Of a stretch of 64,000 nt of DNA, positions 33,371 through 42,543 are shown one piece after another. The notes under the pieces are model-generated. The model did not search any database, had not been told where the DNA came from, and saw nothing but the letters and a program-made list of their open reading frames with translations. The stretch lies in assembly GCF_900111175.1 (NCBI RefSeq), contig NZ_FOGI01000017.1, positions 62,001 to 126,000 on the forward strand. Reading direction: 5' to 3'. Source of the DNA: Actinokineospora terrae (GTDB lineage Bacteria; Actinomycetota; Actinomycetes; Mycobacteriales; Pseudonocardiaceae). Numbering within the stretch: the first letter of the stretch is position 1; each line of letters starts with the position of its first letter. Made by a program: the position numbers and the translations under genes.

Positions 33371-35431
33371 GTGACTGCCGAGACCCTGTACGGGGCCGAC
33401 GACCTGACGCACCTGGAGGGTCTGGAGGCGGTGCGCAAGCGGCCCGGCATGTACATCGGGTCGACCGACAGCCGCGGCATCAACCACCTGTTCACCGAGA
33501 TCGTCGACAACTCCACCGACGAGGGCGTCGCGGGCCACGCCACGAACGTGGTGGTCACCCTGCACGAGGACGGCAGCGTCCAGGTCGACGACGACGGCCG
33601 CGGCATCCCGACCGGGGTGCACGCCAAGTCCGGCCTGTCCGGTGTGGAACTGGTGCTGACCCGGCTGCACGCGGGCGGCAAGTTCGGCGGCTCCGGCTAC
33701 AAGACCTCCGGCGGCCTGCACGGCGTCGGCGCCTCCGCGGTCAACGCCCTGTCGCACCGCTTCGACATCACCGTCCGGCGCGACGGCAAGGTCCACCGGA
33801 TGTCCTTCGCCCACGGCGTGCCCGGCGAGTTCGACGGCGACGGCCCCAGGGCGAAGTTCACCAAGCGCTCCGGCCTCGACATCGTCGGCAAGATGCGCCG
33901 CGGCGAGTCCACCGGCACGTCCATCCGCTACTGGTACGACGCCCGCTACTTCGAGAACGGCGCGTCCCTGTCGGTCGACGCCGTGCGCGCCAAGATGCGC
34001 AACACCGCCTTCCTGGTCCCCGGCGTCAAGTACGCGCTGCGCGTGGCCGACCCCGAGAGCCCGGGCAAGTTCACCGAGGAGACCTTCCACTACCCGCAGG
34101 GTCTCACCGACATGGTCGAGTTCCTGTCCCCGGACGGCGAGCGCGCGGTGTCCGGCACCGTCCTGGTCACCGGCGAGGGCAGCTACCAGGAGAACGCCGC
34201 CGACGAGAACGGCGTGATGCGGTCCAAGGTGGAGCGGCGCGCCGAGGTCGAGGTCGCGTTCCGCTGGGGCACCGGCTACGAGCGCACCGTCGAGTGCTTC
34301 ACCAACACCATCCGCAACATGCACGGCGGCACCCACCGCAAGGGCTTCGAGCGGGCCGCGGTGAAGGCGCTGCAGGAGGCCATCGCCAGGACCAGGGGCC
34401 TGCTCAAGCCCAAGGAGGACCTGCCGACCCTCGACGACGTGCTCGAGGGCATGACCGCCGTGGTGCACGTGCGCATCCCCGAGCCGCAGTTCACCTCCCA
34501 GACCAAGGACGAGCTGTCCACCGCGGGCATCACCAAGGTCATCCAGGGCGTCGTCGAGCGGCACCTGCGCGAGTGGACCGAGGACCGGCGCAGCAAGGCC
34601 GAGGCCAAGGTCGTGCTGCAGAAGATCGTCGACGCCGGTCGGGTGCGCATCGCGCAGAAGCAGCAGAAGGACGCCGCGCGCCGCAAGACCGCGCTCGAGG
34701 GCGCCGCGATGCCCGCCAAGCTGGTCGACTGCCGCACCACCGGCGTCTCCCGCAGCGAGCTGTTCCTGGTCGAGGGCGACAGCGCGCTCGGCTCGGCGCG
34801 GATGGCGCGGGTCTCGGAGTACCAGGCGCTGCTGCCGCTGCGCGGCAAGATCCTCAACGTGCAGAAGGCCAGCCTGGCCGACACCCTGCGCAACGCCGAG
34901 ATCGCCGCCATCGTGCAGGTGCTCGGCGCGGGCACCGGCCGCACCTTCGACCTCCCGGCGATGCGCTACGGCCGGGTCATCCTGATGGCCGACGCCGATG
35001 TCGACGGCTCGCACATCCGGACCCTGCTGATCACCCTGTTCGCCAAGTACATGCGCCCGGTCATCGACGACGGCAGGCTCTACGCCGCCATGCCGCCGCT
35101 GCACAAGATCACCACCCGCGGCCGGGGCGCCGAGACGGTCTTCACCTTCACCCAGCGCGAGATGGAGACCACCGTGGCCCGCCTGCAGAAGGCGGGCAGG
35201 CAGGTGGTCACGCCGGTGCCCCGGTTCAAGGGCCTCGGCGAGATGGACGCCGACGAGCTGTGGGAGACCACGATGAACCCGGCCACCCGCTCGGTGCGCC
35301 GCATCACCCTCGGTGACGCCGAGGCCGCCGAGGCCGCGCTGGAGCTGCTGATGGGGGAGAAGGTGGAGCCGCGCCGCAACTGGCTGGTCGACTCCGCCGC
35401 CCGCGTCGACCAGTCCGCCATCGACCTGTAG
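33371..35431 (+). CDS. parE: topoisomerase IV-type subunit B
   Basis: A 686-residue type IIA topoisomerase ATPase subunit. GHKL ATPase motifs: LFTEIVDNSTDEGVAGHA (Glu/Asn), VDDDGRGIPTGVH, GGLHGVGASAVNAL. The TOPRIM region has ELFLVEGDSALGSA, LRGKILNVQKA and LMADADVDGSHIRTLL, and the QKAGRQVVTPVPRFKGLGEMDADELWETTMNP tail region is canonical. The GTG start is followed by parC 46 bp downstream. In actinomycetes this pair is a second set besides gyrAB and decatenates chromosomes; gyrB-type identity cannot be fully excluded without comparison. Confidence 0.93.
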   Translation: MTAETLYGADDLTHLEGLEAVRKRPGMYIGSTDSRGINHLFTEIVDNSTDEGVAGHATNVVVTLHEDGSVQVDDDGRGIPTGVHAKSGLSGVELVLTRLHAGGKFGGSGYKTSGGLHGVGASAVNALSHRFDITVRRDGKVHRMSFAHGVPGEFDGDGPRAKFTKRSGLDIVGKMRRGESTGTSIRYWYDARYFENGASLSVDAVRAKMRNTAFLVPGVKYALRVADPESPGKFTEETFHYPQGLTDMVEFLSPDGERAVSGTVLVTGEGSYQENAADENGVMRSKVERRAEVEVAFRWGTGYERTVECFTNTIRNMHGGTHRKGFERAAVKALQEAIARTRGLLKPKEDLPTLDDVLEGMTAVVHVRIPEPQFTSQTKDELSTAGITKVIQGVVERHLREWTEDRRSKAEAKVVLQKIVDAGRVRIAQKQQKDAARRKTALEGAAMPAKLVDCRTTGVSRSELFLVEGDSALGSARMARVSEYQALLPLRGKILNVQKASLADTLRNAEIAAIVQVLGAGTGRTFDLPAMRYGRVILMADADVDGSHIRTLLITLFAKYMRPVIDDGRLYAAMPPLHKITTRGRGAETVFTFTQREMETTVARLQKAGRQVVTPVPRFKGLGEMDADELWETTMNPATRSVRRITLGDAEAAEAALELLMGEKVEPRRNWLVDSAARVDQSAIDL

Positions 35432-35477
35432 CGCCCCGCGCCGACCGACCACCAGAGCACGAGAGAGAGCCGCGCCC

Positions 35478-38400
35478 ATGGCCCGCCGCAAGGCCCCCGC
35501 CACCAAGGTCGACCCCTCCGCCTTCGACCAGGCGGGCGCGACCGTGGTCGACAACCCGGTGCGCACCGAGATCGAGGACTCCTACCTGGAGTACGCCTAC
35601 TCGGTGATCCACTCGCGCGCGCTGCCCGACGCGCGCGACGGTCTCAAGCCGGTGCACCGCCGCATCCTGTTCTCCATGCACGAGCAGGGCTACCGGCCCA
35701 CCCACGCCTACGTGAAGTCCTCCCGCGTGGTCGGCGACTGCTTCGTGCGCGGCGCGCTGGTGTCCACACCGTCGGGGCTGCGCCCGATCGAGGGGATCGA
35801 GCTGGGCGAGCAGGTCCTCGACCCGGGCGGCAGGCCGGTGCCGGTGACGGCGGTCTACGAGAACCCGGTGTCGGAGCTGGTGCGGGTCACCTGGACCAGC
35901 GGCCACAGCATGCTGGTCACCCCCGGCCAGCGGTTCCGGGTGAGCGCGGGTTCGGGCCGGGAGTGGGTCGAGGCCAGGGACCTCGCCGGTCGGGAGACGG
36001 TCGCCGGGGCGGGCGCCGACGAGGTGACCGCCAGCGACAACGGGTACGCCTACGTCCTCGGCGTGATCGCGGCCTCCGGCTCGGTCACCGCCGCAGGCGA
36101 GCTGCGGGTCGAGTCGCTGGAGGCCGGACCGGTCGACCACGTGCACGGCTGGGCGATCGGCGCCGGGCTCGACACCCGCCGCGACAAGCGCGAGGCCCGC
36201 ACCCCGACCCAGCGCGACCGGCACATCCTCACCTTCGCCGACGCAGGTCTGCTCGCCACCCGCGACACCGTCCCCGCCGTCGTGCTCGCCGACCGGGCGG
36301 CCTGGTTGCCCTACCTGGCCGGTCTGCTCGACGGTGCCGGGCACGTGCGGCGCGGCCGTGGGCAGATCGCGGGCCTGGCCCGCCCGGAGCTGCTGCGGCA
36401 GGTGTGGTGCCTGCTCGCGGACCTCGGCATCCCCGCGGACCAGTGGGACCGCTCGGGTCTGCGCGGGATAACCGTCTCCGGTGGTGCCGCCGCCACGTTG
36501 GCCGCGTTGCTGCTGCCGTGGGTGCGCTCGTGTGACAAGCACGCGGGCCTTGCCCACCTCGCTGCTCCCGCCGAGCCGAGCGCGCCGGTGTCATCCACTG
36601 CGTTGCCGGTGCTGTCCACAGTGGCGTCGGTCGAGCCGGTGGCCGGTGACACCACCTACGACATCCAGGTCGGGTCGGACGAGCACGCGTTCGTCGTCGA
36701 GGGCCTGGTCGTGCACAACTGCATGGGCAAGTACCACCCGCACGGCGACACCGCGATCTACGACGCGATGGTGCGGCTCGCGCAGGACTTCTCGCTCAAC
36801 GCGCCGCTGGTCGACGGGCACGGCAACTTCGGCTCGCCCGACGACGGCCCCGCCGCCAGCCGCTACACCGAGGCGCGGATGTCCAACGAGGCGATGCTGC
36901 TCGTCGGCGAGCTCGGCGAGGACACCGTCGACTTCCGGCCCAACTACGACGGCTCGCTGCTCGAACCGGTCGTGCTGCCAGCGGCGTTCCCGAACCTGCT
37001 GGTCAACGGCACTTCCGGCATCGCGGTCGGCATGGCCACCAACATGATCCCGCACAACCTGGGCGAGGTCGTCGCCGCCGCGCGGTACCTGATCACCCAC
37101 CCCGAGGCCGACCTCGACAAGCTGATGGAGTTCATCCCCGGCCCCGACCTGCCCACCGGCGGGATGCTGCTGGGCCTCGACGAGGTGCGCAAGGCCTACG
37201 AGACCGGCCGCGGCGTGGTGCGGATGCGGGCCAAGGTGGAGATCGGCCACCTCGAGGGCAGCAGGCGCCAGGCCATCACCGTCACCGAGCTGCCCTACCA
37301 GGTCGGCTCGGAGAAGATCATCGAGAAGATCACCGAAGAGGTGAACAAGAGCAAGCGGCTCACCGGCATCGCCGACGTCAAGGACCTCACCGACCGGGAG
37401 AACGGCACCAGGCTGGTCATCGAGTGCAAGGTCGGCGTCAACCCGCAGGCGCTGCTGGCCGACCTGTACCGGCTGACCCCGATGGAGCAGTCCTTCGGCA
37501 TCAACAATCTGGTCCTGGTCGAGGGGCAGCCGCGCACGCTCGGGCTCAAGGCGCTGCTGGAGGTGTTCCTCAAGCACCGCTACGAGGTCGTCACCCGGCG
37601 CACCCGCCACCGCAAGCGCAAGCGCGAGGAGCGGCTGCACCTGGTCGAGGGCCTGCTGCTGGCCCTGGTCGACATCGACAAGGTCATCCGGCTGATCCGC
37701 GGCAGCGACGACGCCGCGGCGGCCAAGGCGGGCCTGATGAGCCGCTTCACGCTCTCCGAGGTGCAGGCCACCTACATCCTCGACACCCCGCTGCGCCGCC
37801 TCACCAAGTTCGACAAGCTCGAGCTCGAGGACGAGCAGGAGAAGCTGCGCGGCGAGATCGAGGAACTGGCCAAGATCCTCGACGACGACAAGGTGCTGCG
37901 CCGAGTCGTGTCCACCGAGCTGGGCAAGGTCGCCAGGGACCTCACCGCCGAGCGCCGCACCTCGCTGATCGACGGTGACCTCAAGGAGGTGCTGGCCGCC
38001 TCCAAGCCCGCCGGTCCGCTGGAGGTCGCCGACGACCCGTGCCAGGTGGTGCTGAGCGCCACCGGCCTGGTCGCGCGCACGGCCGCGGAGTCGGAGGAGG
38101 CCTCGGAGGGGCGCACCCGCAAGGGGCGCGCCCGGCACGACGCGGTGGCGGCGCTGGTGCACTCGACCGCGCGCGGGCAGGTCCTGCTGGTGACCAACCG
38201 GGGGCGGGCGGTCAAGACCGACGTGCTGCCGCTGCCGGTGCTGCCGGAGCAGAGCGGCACGGTGTCGGTGTCCGGCGGGATGGCCGCCAGTGAGCTGGTG
38301 TCGCTGGAGAAGGGCGAGCGGGTCATCGGCATCGCCCCGCTCGGCGACCAGGCCGCGGGCTCACCCGGTCTCGCGCTGGGGACCCGCCAGGGCGTGGTGA

Positions 38401-38942
38401 AGGTGTGCGCGCCCGAGTGGCCGGTGCGGTCCGACGAGTTCGAGGTGATCACCCTCAAGGACGGCGACGAGGTCATCGGCGCCACCTGGCTGACCGACGG
38501 CTCGGAGACGCTGGCGTTCGTGACCGGTGATGCGTCGCTGCTGCGGTACGCCGCCTCGCTCGTGCGGCCCCAGGGGCTCAAGGGCGGCGGGATGGCGGGC
38601 ATCAACGTGCCCGCGGACGGCAAGGCCCTGTTCTTCGGCGCGATCCGCATCGACGACCCGGACCACGGCGAGCCCCAGGTGGTCACCTCCACCGGCCAGT
38701 CGGTCAAGGTCACCCCGTTCGCCGAGTACCCCGCCAAGGGCCGAGCCACCGGCGGCGTCCGCGCCCACCGCTTCCTCAAGGGCGAGACCGGCCTGGTCCT
38801 GGCCTGGATCGGCCCCCGACCAGCGGGCTCCAGCCGCACCGGCTCCGCCGTCGAACTCCCCGACCCCGACCCCCGCCGCGACGGCTCCGGCCACGCCCAC
38901 CCCGGCCCCGACGTCATCGGCCACCTCGTGGAACGCGCCTGA
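35478..38942 (+). CDS. parC: topoisomerase IV-type subunit A with intein
   Basis: A 1154-residue precursor: an 827-residue GyrA/ParC host plus a 327-residue intein (residues 88-414). The N-terminal winged-helix domain starts with RTEIEDSYLEYAYSVIHSRA and PDARDGLKPVHRRIL. The intein splits VVGD from CMGKYHPHGD. The catalytic Tyr is in AASRYTEARM (Y463, or Y136 after splicing). The coiled tower follows, then a beta-pinwheel C-terminal domain (about 840-1140). Host cleavage-religation should require protein splicing because the intein lies within the DNA-gate domain. The neighbour parE supplies the ATPase. Confidence 0.94.
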   Translation: MARRKAPATKVDPSAFDQAGATVVDNPVRTEIEDSYLEYAYSVIHSRALPDARDGLKPVHRRILFSMHEQGYRPTHAYVKSSRVVGDCFVRGALVSTPSGLRPIEGIELGEQVLDPGGRPVPVTAVYENPVSELVRVTWTSGHSMLVTPGQRFRVSAGSGREWVEARDLAGRETVAGAGADEVTASDNGYAYVLGVIAASGSVTAAGELRVESLEAGPVDHVHGWAIGAGLDTRRDKREARTPTQRDRHILTFADAGLLATRDTVPAVVLADRAAWLPYLAGLLDGAGHVRRGRGQIAGLARPELLRQVWCLLADLGIPADQWDRSGLRGITVSGGAAATLAALLLPWVRSCDKHAGLAHLAAPAEPSAPVSSTALPVLSTVASVEPVAGDTTYDIQVGSDEHAFVVEGLVVHNCMGKYHPHGDTAIYDAMVRLAQDFSLNAPLVDGHGNFGSPDDGPAASRYTEARMSNEAMLLVGELGEDTVDFRPNYDGSLLEPVVLPAAFPNLLVNGTSGIAVGMATNMIPHNLGEVVAAARYLITHPEADLDKLMEFIPGPDLPTGGMLLGLDEVRKAYETGRGVVRMRAKVEIGHLEGSRRQAITVTELPYQVGSEKIIEKITEEVNKSKRLTGIADVKDLTDRENGTRLVIECKVGVNPQALLADLYRLTPMEQSFGINNLVLVEGQPRTLGLKALLEVFLKHRYEVVTRRTRHRKRKREERLHLVEGLLLALVDIDKVIRLIRGSDDAAAAKAGLMSRFTLSEVQATYILDTPLRRLTKFDKLELEDEQEKLRGEIEELAKILDDDKVLRRVVSTELGKVARDLTAERRTSLIDGDLKEVLAASKPAGPLEVADDPCQVVLSATGLVARTAAESEEASEGRTRKGRARHDAVAALVHSTARGQVLLVTNRGRAVKTDVLPLPVLPEQSGTVSVSGGMAASELVSLEKGERVIGIAPLGDQAAGSPGLALGTRQGVVKVCAPEWPVRSDEFEVITLKDGDEVIGATWLTDGSETLAFVTGDASLLRYAASLVRPQGLKGGGMAGINVPADGKALFFGAIRIDDPDHGEPQVVTSTGQSVKVTPFAEYPAKGRATGGVRAHRFLKGETGLVLAWIGPRPAGSSRTGSAVELPDPDPRRDGSGHAHPGPDVIGHLVERA
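35739..36719 (+). mobile_element. intein in parC (GD/CMGKYHPHGD site)
   Basis: A 327-residue in-frame insertion. Splicing residues: Cys1 of CFVRGALVSTPSGLRPIE (block A), block B TSGH (T53, H56) in GHSMLVTPGQRFRV, block F YDIQVGSDEHAFVVEGLVV, penultimate His326 and Asn327, and Cys as +1 extein residue. A LAGLIDADG homing-endonuclease domain is present but worn: LGVIAASG (107-114) has lost its acidic residue, while LAGLLDGAGHV (193-203) keeps one Asp. It is therefore probably splicing-competent but nuclease-dead. The intein DNA has the GC content of its host, suggesting long residence. Confidence 0.93.
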
Positions 38943-38951
38943 GAGACGCCG

Positions 38952-38979
38952 AGCCGCCTTGGTGACGAACCAGGCGGCT
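38952..38979 (+). terminator. terminator after parC
   Basis: AGCCGCCTTGGT and ACCAGGCGGCT pair with one bulged T and a 5-base loop, ten bases past the parC stop. Confidence 0.7.
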
Positions 38980-39095
38980 TGACCTCCACCCCACCGAACA
39001 AGTCCGGGCCAGATGGGCGTTCGCGGCATTGTCCAGGCCGCCGCGGCGTCTGTACTGTGTCGGGACTTGCGGGTCGGTGAGGTGGGGTCGGGGTT

Positions 39096-41798
39096 GTGGG
39101 TGGCGGGCTGGTGGGGCGGGAGCGGTTGCTGGCCCAGGTGTCCGCCCGGCTCGACCAGGGTGGGGGAGTGCTGCTCTCCGGGCCCAGCGGTATCGGCAAG
39201 ACGGCGGTGCTCGACGCGATCTCGGTACCGGGCCGGGTCTTGCGGGCCACCGCGGCCGAGGCTGAGCGGTGGATCTCCAGTGGGGTGCTGGCCGAGTTGC
39301 TCGCCCAGGTGCCGTCCGCGATCGTGGCCGCGCTGCCCGCCGAGTTCCGGGACGCGGTCACCGAGGTGCTCGTCGGCCGCCGGGTGGACGGGGGGATGCC
39401 GCTGAGGCACGCTTGGCACCTGTCCCTGCTGGCCATGGCCGCCAGGGAACCCGTGCTGGTCCTGATCGACGACGCCCAGTGGGTCGACGCCGCGTCGGCC
39501 GACGTGCTCGCGTACGCGGCCCGCCGGGTCGGGTCGGCGCAGGTCAGGGCTGTGGTCGCGGGCAGGCTCCCGGAGACCGTGCCCCTCGACGACGACGGCC
39601 CCCGCGCCGTCCCGCCCGCCGCCCTCGCGCCGGGACCGGTGCTGCGCCTGCAAGTCCCGCCGCTCACCGCCGACGACCTGGCCGAACTCCTTGACGCCCG
39701 TGGACTTCCCGCGCGCACCGCCGCCGCCATCCACGCCGACTCCGCGGGCAACCCGTACCTCGCGCTCACCCTCGCGGGCGCCGCCACCGACCGCCTGCCG
39801 CTGCCGCCCAGCGTCGCCCTGCTCGTCCGCGAACGCCTGGCCTGCCTCGCCCCCGCCGAGCGGGAAACGCTGCTGTGGTGCGCCTTGGCCACCCGACCGA
39901 CCACCCGGCTGCTGCTGCGCGCCGGGAGGGCCGACGCCGCGCGGGACATCGCCAGGGCCGCCGAGGTGGGTCTCGTGGTGACCGACGCCGAGAAGATCCG
40001 GTTCACCCCGCCCGCCGCCGCCTCGCTCATCGCCGACCTCGCCGACGCCGACTACCGCGCCGCCGCCCACACCAGGCTGGCCGAGGTCGTCACCTCCGAC
40101 GCCGACCGGGAACGCCACCGCGCGCACGCGTCGGAAGACCCCGACGCGGCCGCCGCGCGTTCGCTGGTGGTGGCGGCGGAAACCGCGCAGCGACAGGGTT
40201 CCCGCGACCTGGCCGCCGAGTTGTACCTGCTCGCCGCCGACCGGACCCCGGGCCACGAGCGCGTACAACGGCTGGAATGGCTTGTGGCGGCAGCGCGAAC
40301 CGGCGCGGTCGCCGCCCGCGGCGACGTGGTGCGCCGAGCCGCCGACGCCGTGCTCGCCGCGGATTCCGCGCCACTGCAACGGGTTCGCGTCCGGATGTCG
40401 CTGATTCACCTTGCCGGGCAAGGGGTCGCCGACGAGCAGGAGCTGTTCGCCCTGGCACTGGCCGACGCGGGCGACTGCCCGCGCTCCGGTGGGCTGCTGT
40501 GGCTGTGGCGGTCCTGGGCGGCGATGATCAACGGGTGGCCCGCGGTGTCGGCCGAGCGGGCCGCCCGCGCCGCCGACCTGGCCCGCTCGGTCGACGACAC
40601 CTCCATCGAGGCCATGGCGTTGGCCACCGCCGCGCTGATGAAGCGGCTGGCGGGGGAGCGGGACTTCGACGAGCCGCTGCGCCGGGCCCTGCTGCTGCCG
40701 CCGCCGGACATGGACGGCTGGGCGCACTTCTCGCCCGCGTTCATCGTCGCCCGCTTCGCCGCGATCGACGAACGGCTGGAGGACGCCCGCGCCCTGTACC
40801 TGGGCATGCTCGGCATGGTCGAGCGCGGCGCGGTGGAGGAACTGGTCACTGTGCTGCGCGGCCTCACCGAGGTCGCCACCCGGCTGGGCCGCTGCCGCGA
40901 GGCGATGGACTACGCGGCCAGGGCGCGGCGGATCGGCGGCGAGGCCCGGCTGAGCCCGGCCCCCGGTTGGCACACCAGCGCCGTCGCCGAACTCGCCGGT
41001 GGCAGCGTCGCCCGCGCGCTGACCTACGCCGAACGCGGTGTGCGGGCCGCCGAGCAGGACTCGGACCTGGTGTTCCTGCGCAGGCACCTGCACCTGCTCG
41101 GCCAGGCCCTGCTGCGCACCGGTCGCCCGGCCGAGGCGGTCACGGCGCTGCGCCGGATCCCCGAACTCGAGCGGCCGCGCGGGATCCGCGACCCCACGAT
41201 GCTGCGCTGGCACGGTGACCTGGTGACGGCCCTGGTCTCGGTCGGCGAACACGCCGAGGCGGCCGGGATCCTGGCCGACACCCGTGACCGGGTCGCCGGG
41301 GTTCCCGAGCCCGCGGGGGTTTCCGCGCAACTCGACCGCGCCGAGGCGTCACTGCTGGCCGCTCGGGGTGACACCGACGGCGCGGTGGACCTGTTGCGGC
41401 GCGCGGAATCCGTGTTCACCGCGTTGGGTCAACCACTGGAGACTGGCCACTGCCTGCTGGTGCGCGGCCGGATCGAACGCGGGCGCCGCCGCCACGCCGC
41501 TGCCCGTGAGCCGGTGCGCAGGGCTGCCGCGCTGTTCGCCGCCGCCGCTGCCCACCCGTGGACCGAGCACGCCGAACGCGTCCTGACCCGGCTGGCCGGC
41601 CCGGTCCAGGCGCCGACCGAGCTGACCGCCACCGAGGCCCGCATCGCCGCCCTGGTCGCCGAGGGCGCCTCCAACCGCGAGATCGCCGACCGCCTGTTCA
41701 TCAGCGTCAAGACCGTCGAGGCCTCGCTGACCCGCGTCTACCGCAAACTCGGCATCCGCTCCCGAACCCAACTCGCCGCCCGCCTGCACGACGACTGA
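39096..41798 (+). CDS. large LuxR-family (LAL-type) ATPase regulator
   Basis: A 900-residue regulator. AAA-type ATPase: Walker A GPSGIGKT (29-36), Walker B VLVLIDDAQWVD near 125. A long TPR-like helical middle (about 330-820) is followed by a C-terminal LuxR HTH (TATEARIAALVAEGASNREI with IADRLFISVKTVEASLTRVY) ending RSRTQLAARLHDD. LAL proteins activate catabolic or secondary-metabolite genes, usually in response to an unknown ligand bound by the ATPase/TPR part. The GTG start gives VGGGLVGRERLL, the typical N-terminus. The following gene-free 745 bp and protease gene are possible targets. Confidence 0.92.
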   Translation: MGGGLVGRERLLAQVSARLDQGGGVLLSGPSGIGKTAVLDAISVPGRVLRATAAEAERWISSGVLAELLAQVPSAIVAALPAEFRDAVTEVLVGRRVDGGMPLRHAWHLSLLAMAAREPVLVLIDDAQWVDAASADVLAYAARRVGSAQVRAVVAGRLPETVPLDDDGPRAVPPAALAPGPVLRLQVPPLTADDLAELLDARGLPARTAAAIHADSAGNPYLALTLAGAATDRLPLPPSVALLVRERLACLAPAERETLLWCALATRPTTRLLLRAGRADAARDIARAAEVGLVVTDAEKIRFTPPAAASLIADLADADYRAAAHTRLAEVVTSDADRERHRAHASEDPDAAAARSLVVAAETAQRQGSRDLAAELYLLAADRTPGHERVQRLEWLVAAARTGAVAARGDVVRRAADAVLAADSAPLQRVRVRMSLIHLAGQGVADEQELFALALADAGDCPRSGGLLWLWRSWAAMINGWPAVSAERAARAADLARSVDDTSIEAMALATAALMKRLAGERDFDEPLRRALLLPPPDMDGWAHFSPAFIVARFAAIDERLEDARALYLGMLGMVERGAVEELVTVLRGLTEVATRLGRCREAMDYAARARRIGGEARLSPAPGWHTSAVAELAGGSVARALTYAERGVRAAEQDSDLVFLRRHLHLLGQALLRTGRPAEAVTALRRIPELERPRGIRDPTMLRWHGDLVTALVSVGEHAEAAGILADTRDRVAGVPEPAGVSAQLDRAEASLLAARGDTDGAVDLLRRAESVFTALGQPLETGHCLLVRGRIERGRRRHAAAREPVRRAAALFAAAAAHPWTEHAERVLTRLAGPVQAPTELTATEARIAALVAEGASNREIADRLFISVKTVEASLTRVYRKLGIRSRTQLAARLHDD

Positions 41799-42543
41799 CT
41801 CCGTCTCGACCATCAAGGCAGTCACCTGGTCGACTGAACCCCGCGCCCTCTCCCACCCATTTCCCCACGTCGCGTTATCCACAACCCCCACGGATATCCA
41901 CAGATCCGACGACCCCACCCCATCGATCCCGCGCACCCACTAGACTGGCCTAGGGGACGCCCCCCGGAGAGGGTGGGGGCTGGGAGGGTTCCGGGGGCGG
42001 CCTCCGCAAGGGTGGCGCGCGGGGTGCGCGAGGGTTTCCCCTGATGCCCGGGTGCGCGCGGCGGTTCTAGCCTGTTGGCACTGGTCGGGCCACCCGGAAT
42101 AGTCGCGCTCCACCGCGTGCGGTTGGTCGGCTGTCATTGTCGTCCCCGGGTGGCGCTTTTCGGCCTGGGGCGGGCGCGGACCCTGCTGGTATTATCCACC
42201 TTACGCCCGAGGTTGGTGGGGTTCGTGCCGCGCCCTGGGTGCGATAGCGCCGGATACCGGTGTGGCAGCGGCTTTCACAGTTAACCGGGATGTCCGGTGG
42301 CGCCCCGTGAGCGCGGGCCGGGGGATATCCGGGAAGGTGAAATCCGTTCATTGGAAATGCGCAGACCAGCGCCCGTTTCACCCGCTGCCCGTATATCCGG
42401 TAACAAGTTCCCCTTGTGGTCGCCGGGGTCCGCGAGCACCATTCGAAATACCCGCCGGATACGTCCTAGTGAGGGCTTGGCGCATTCGGCGGAAGGAGGG
42501 CTTTGGCCCTTGTCCCCTGCACTCGAGAACCGTTGGAGAACAT
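41799..42543. other. 745-bp gene-free region with DnaA-box-like pair
   Basis: No convincing gene is seen. It contains TTATCCACA (41875-41883), an exact E. coli-type DnaA box, and ATATCCACA (41894-41902) 19 bp on, in the same orientation. The DNA from about 42080 is locally less GC-rich than elsewhere, which fits a regulatory or leader region for the protease gene that follows. An RNA gene cannot be excluded. Confidence 0.4.

Noticed and set aside
42331..42345. GGGAAGGTGAAATCC resembling part of a cobalamin riboswitch
   Set aside because: The rest of the conserved core (GCGGNCCCGCCACUG box) does not follow, and the downstream gene is a protease with no B12 link.
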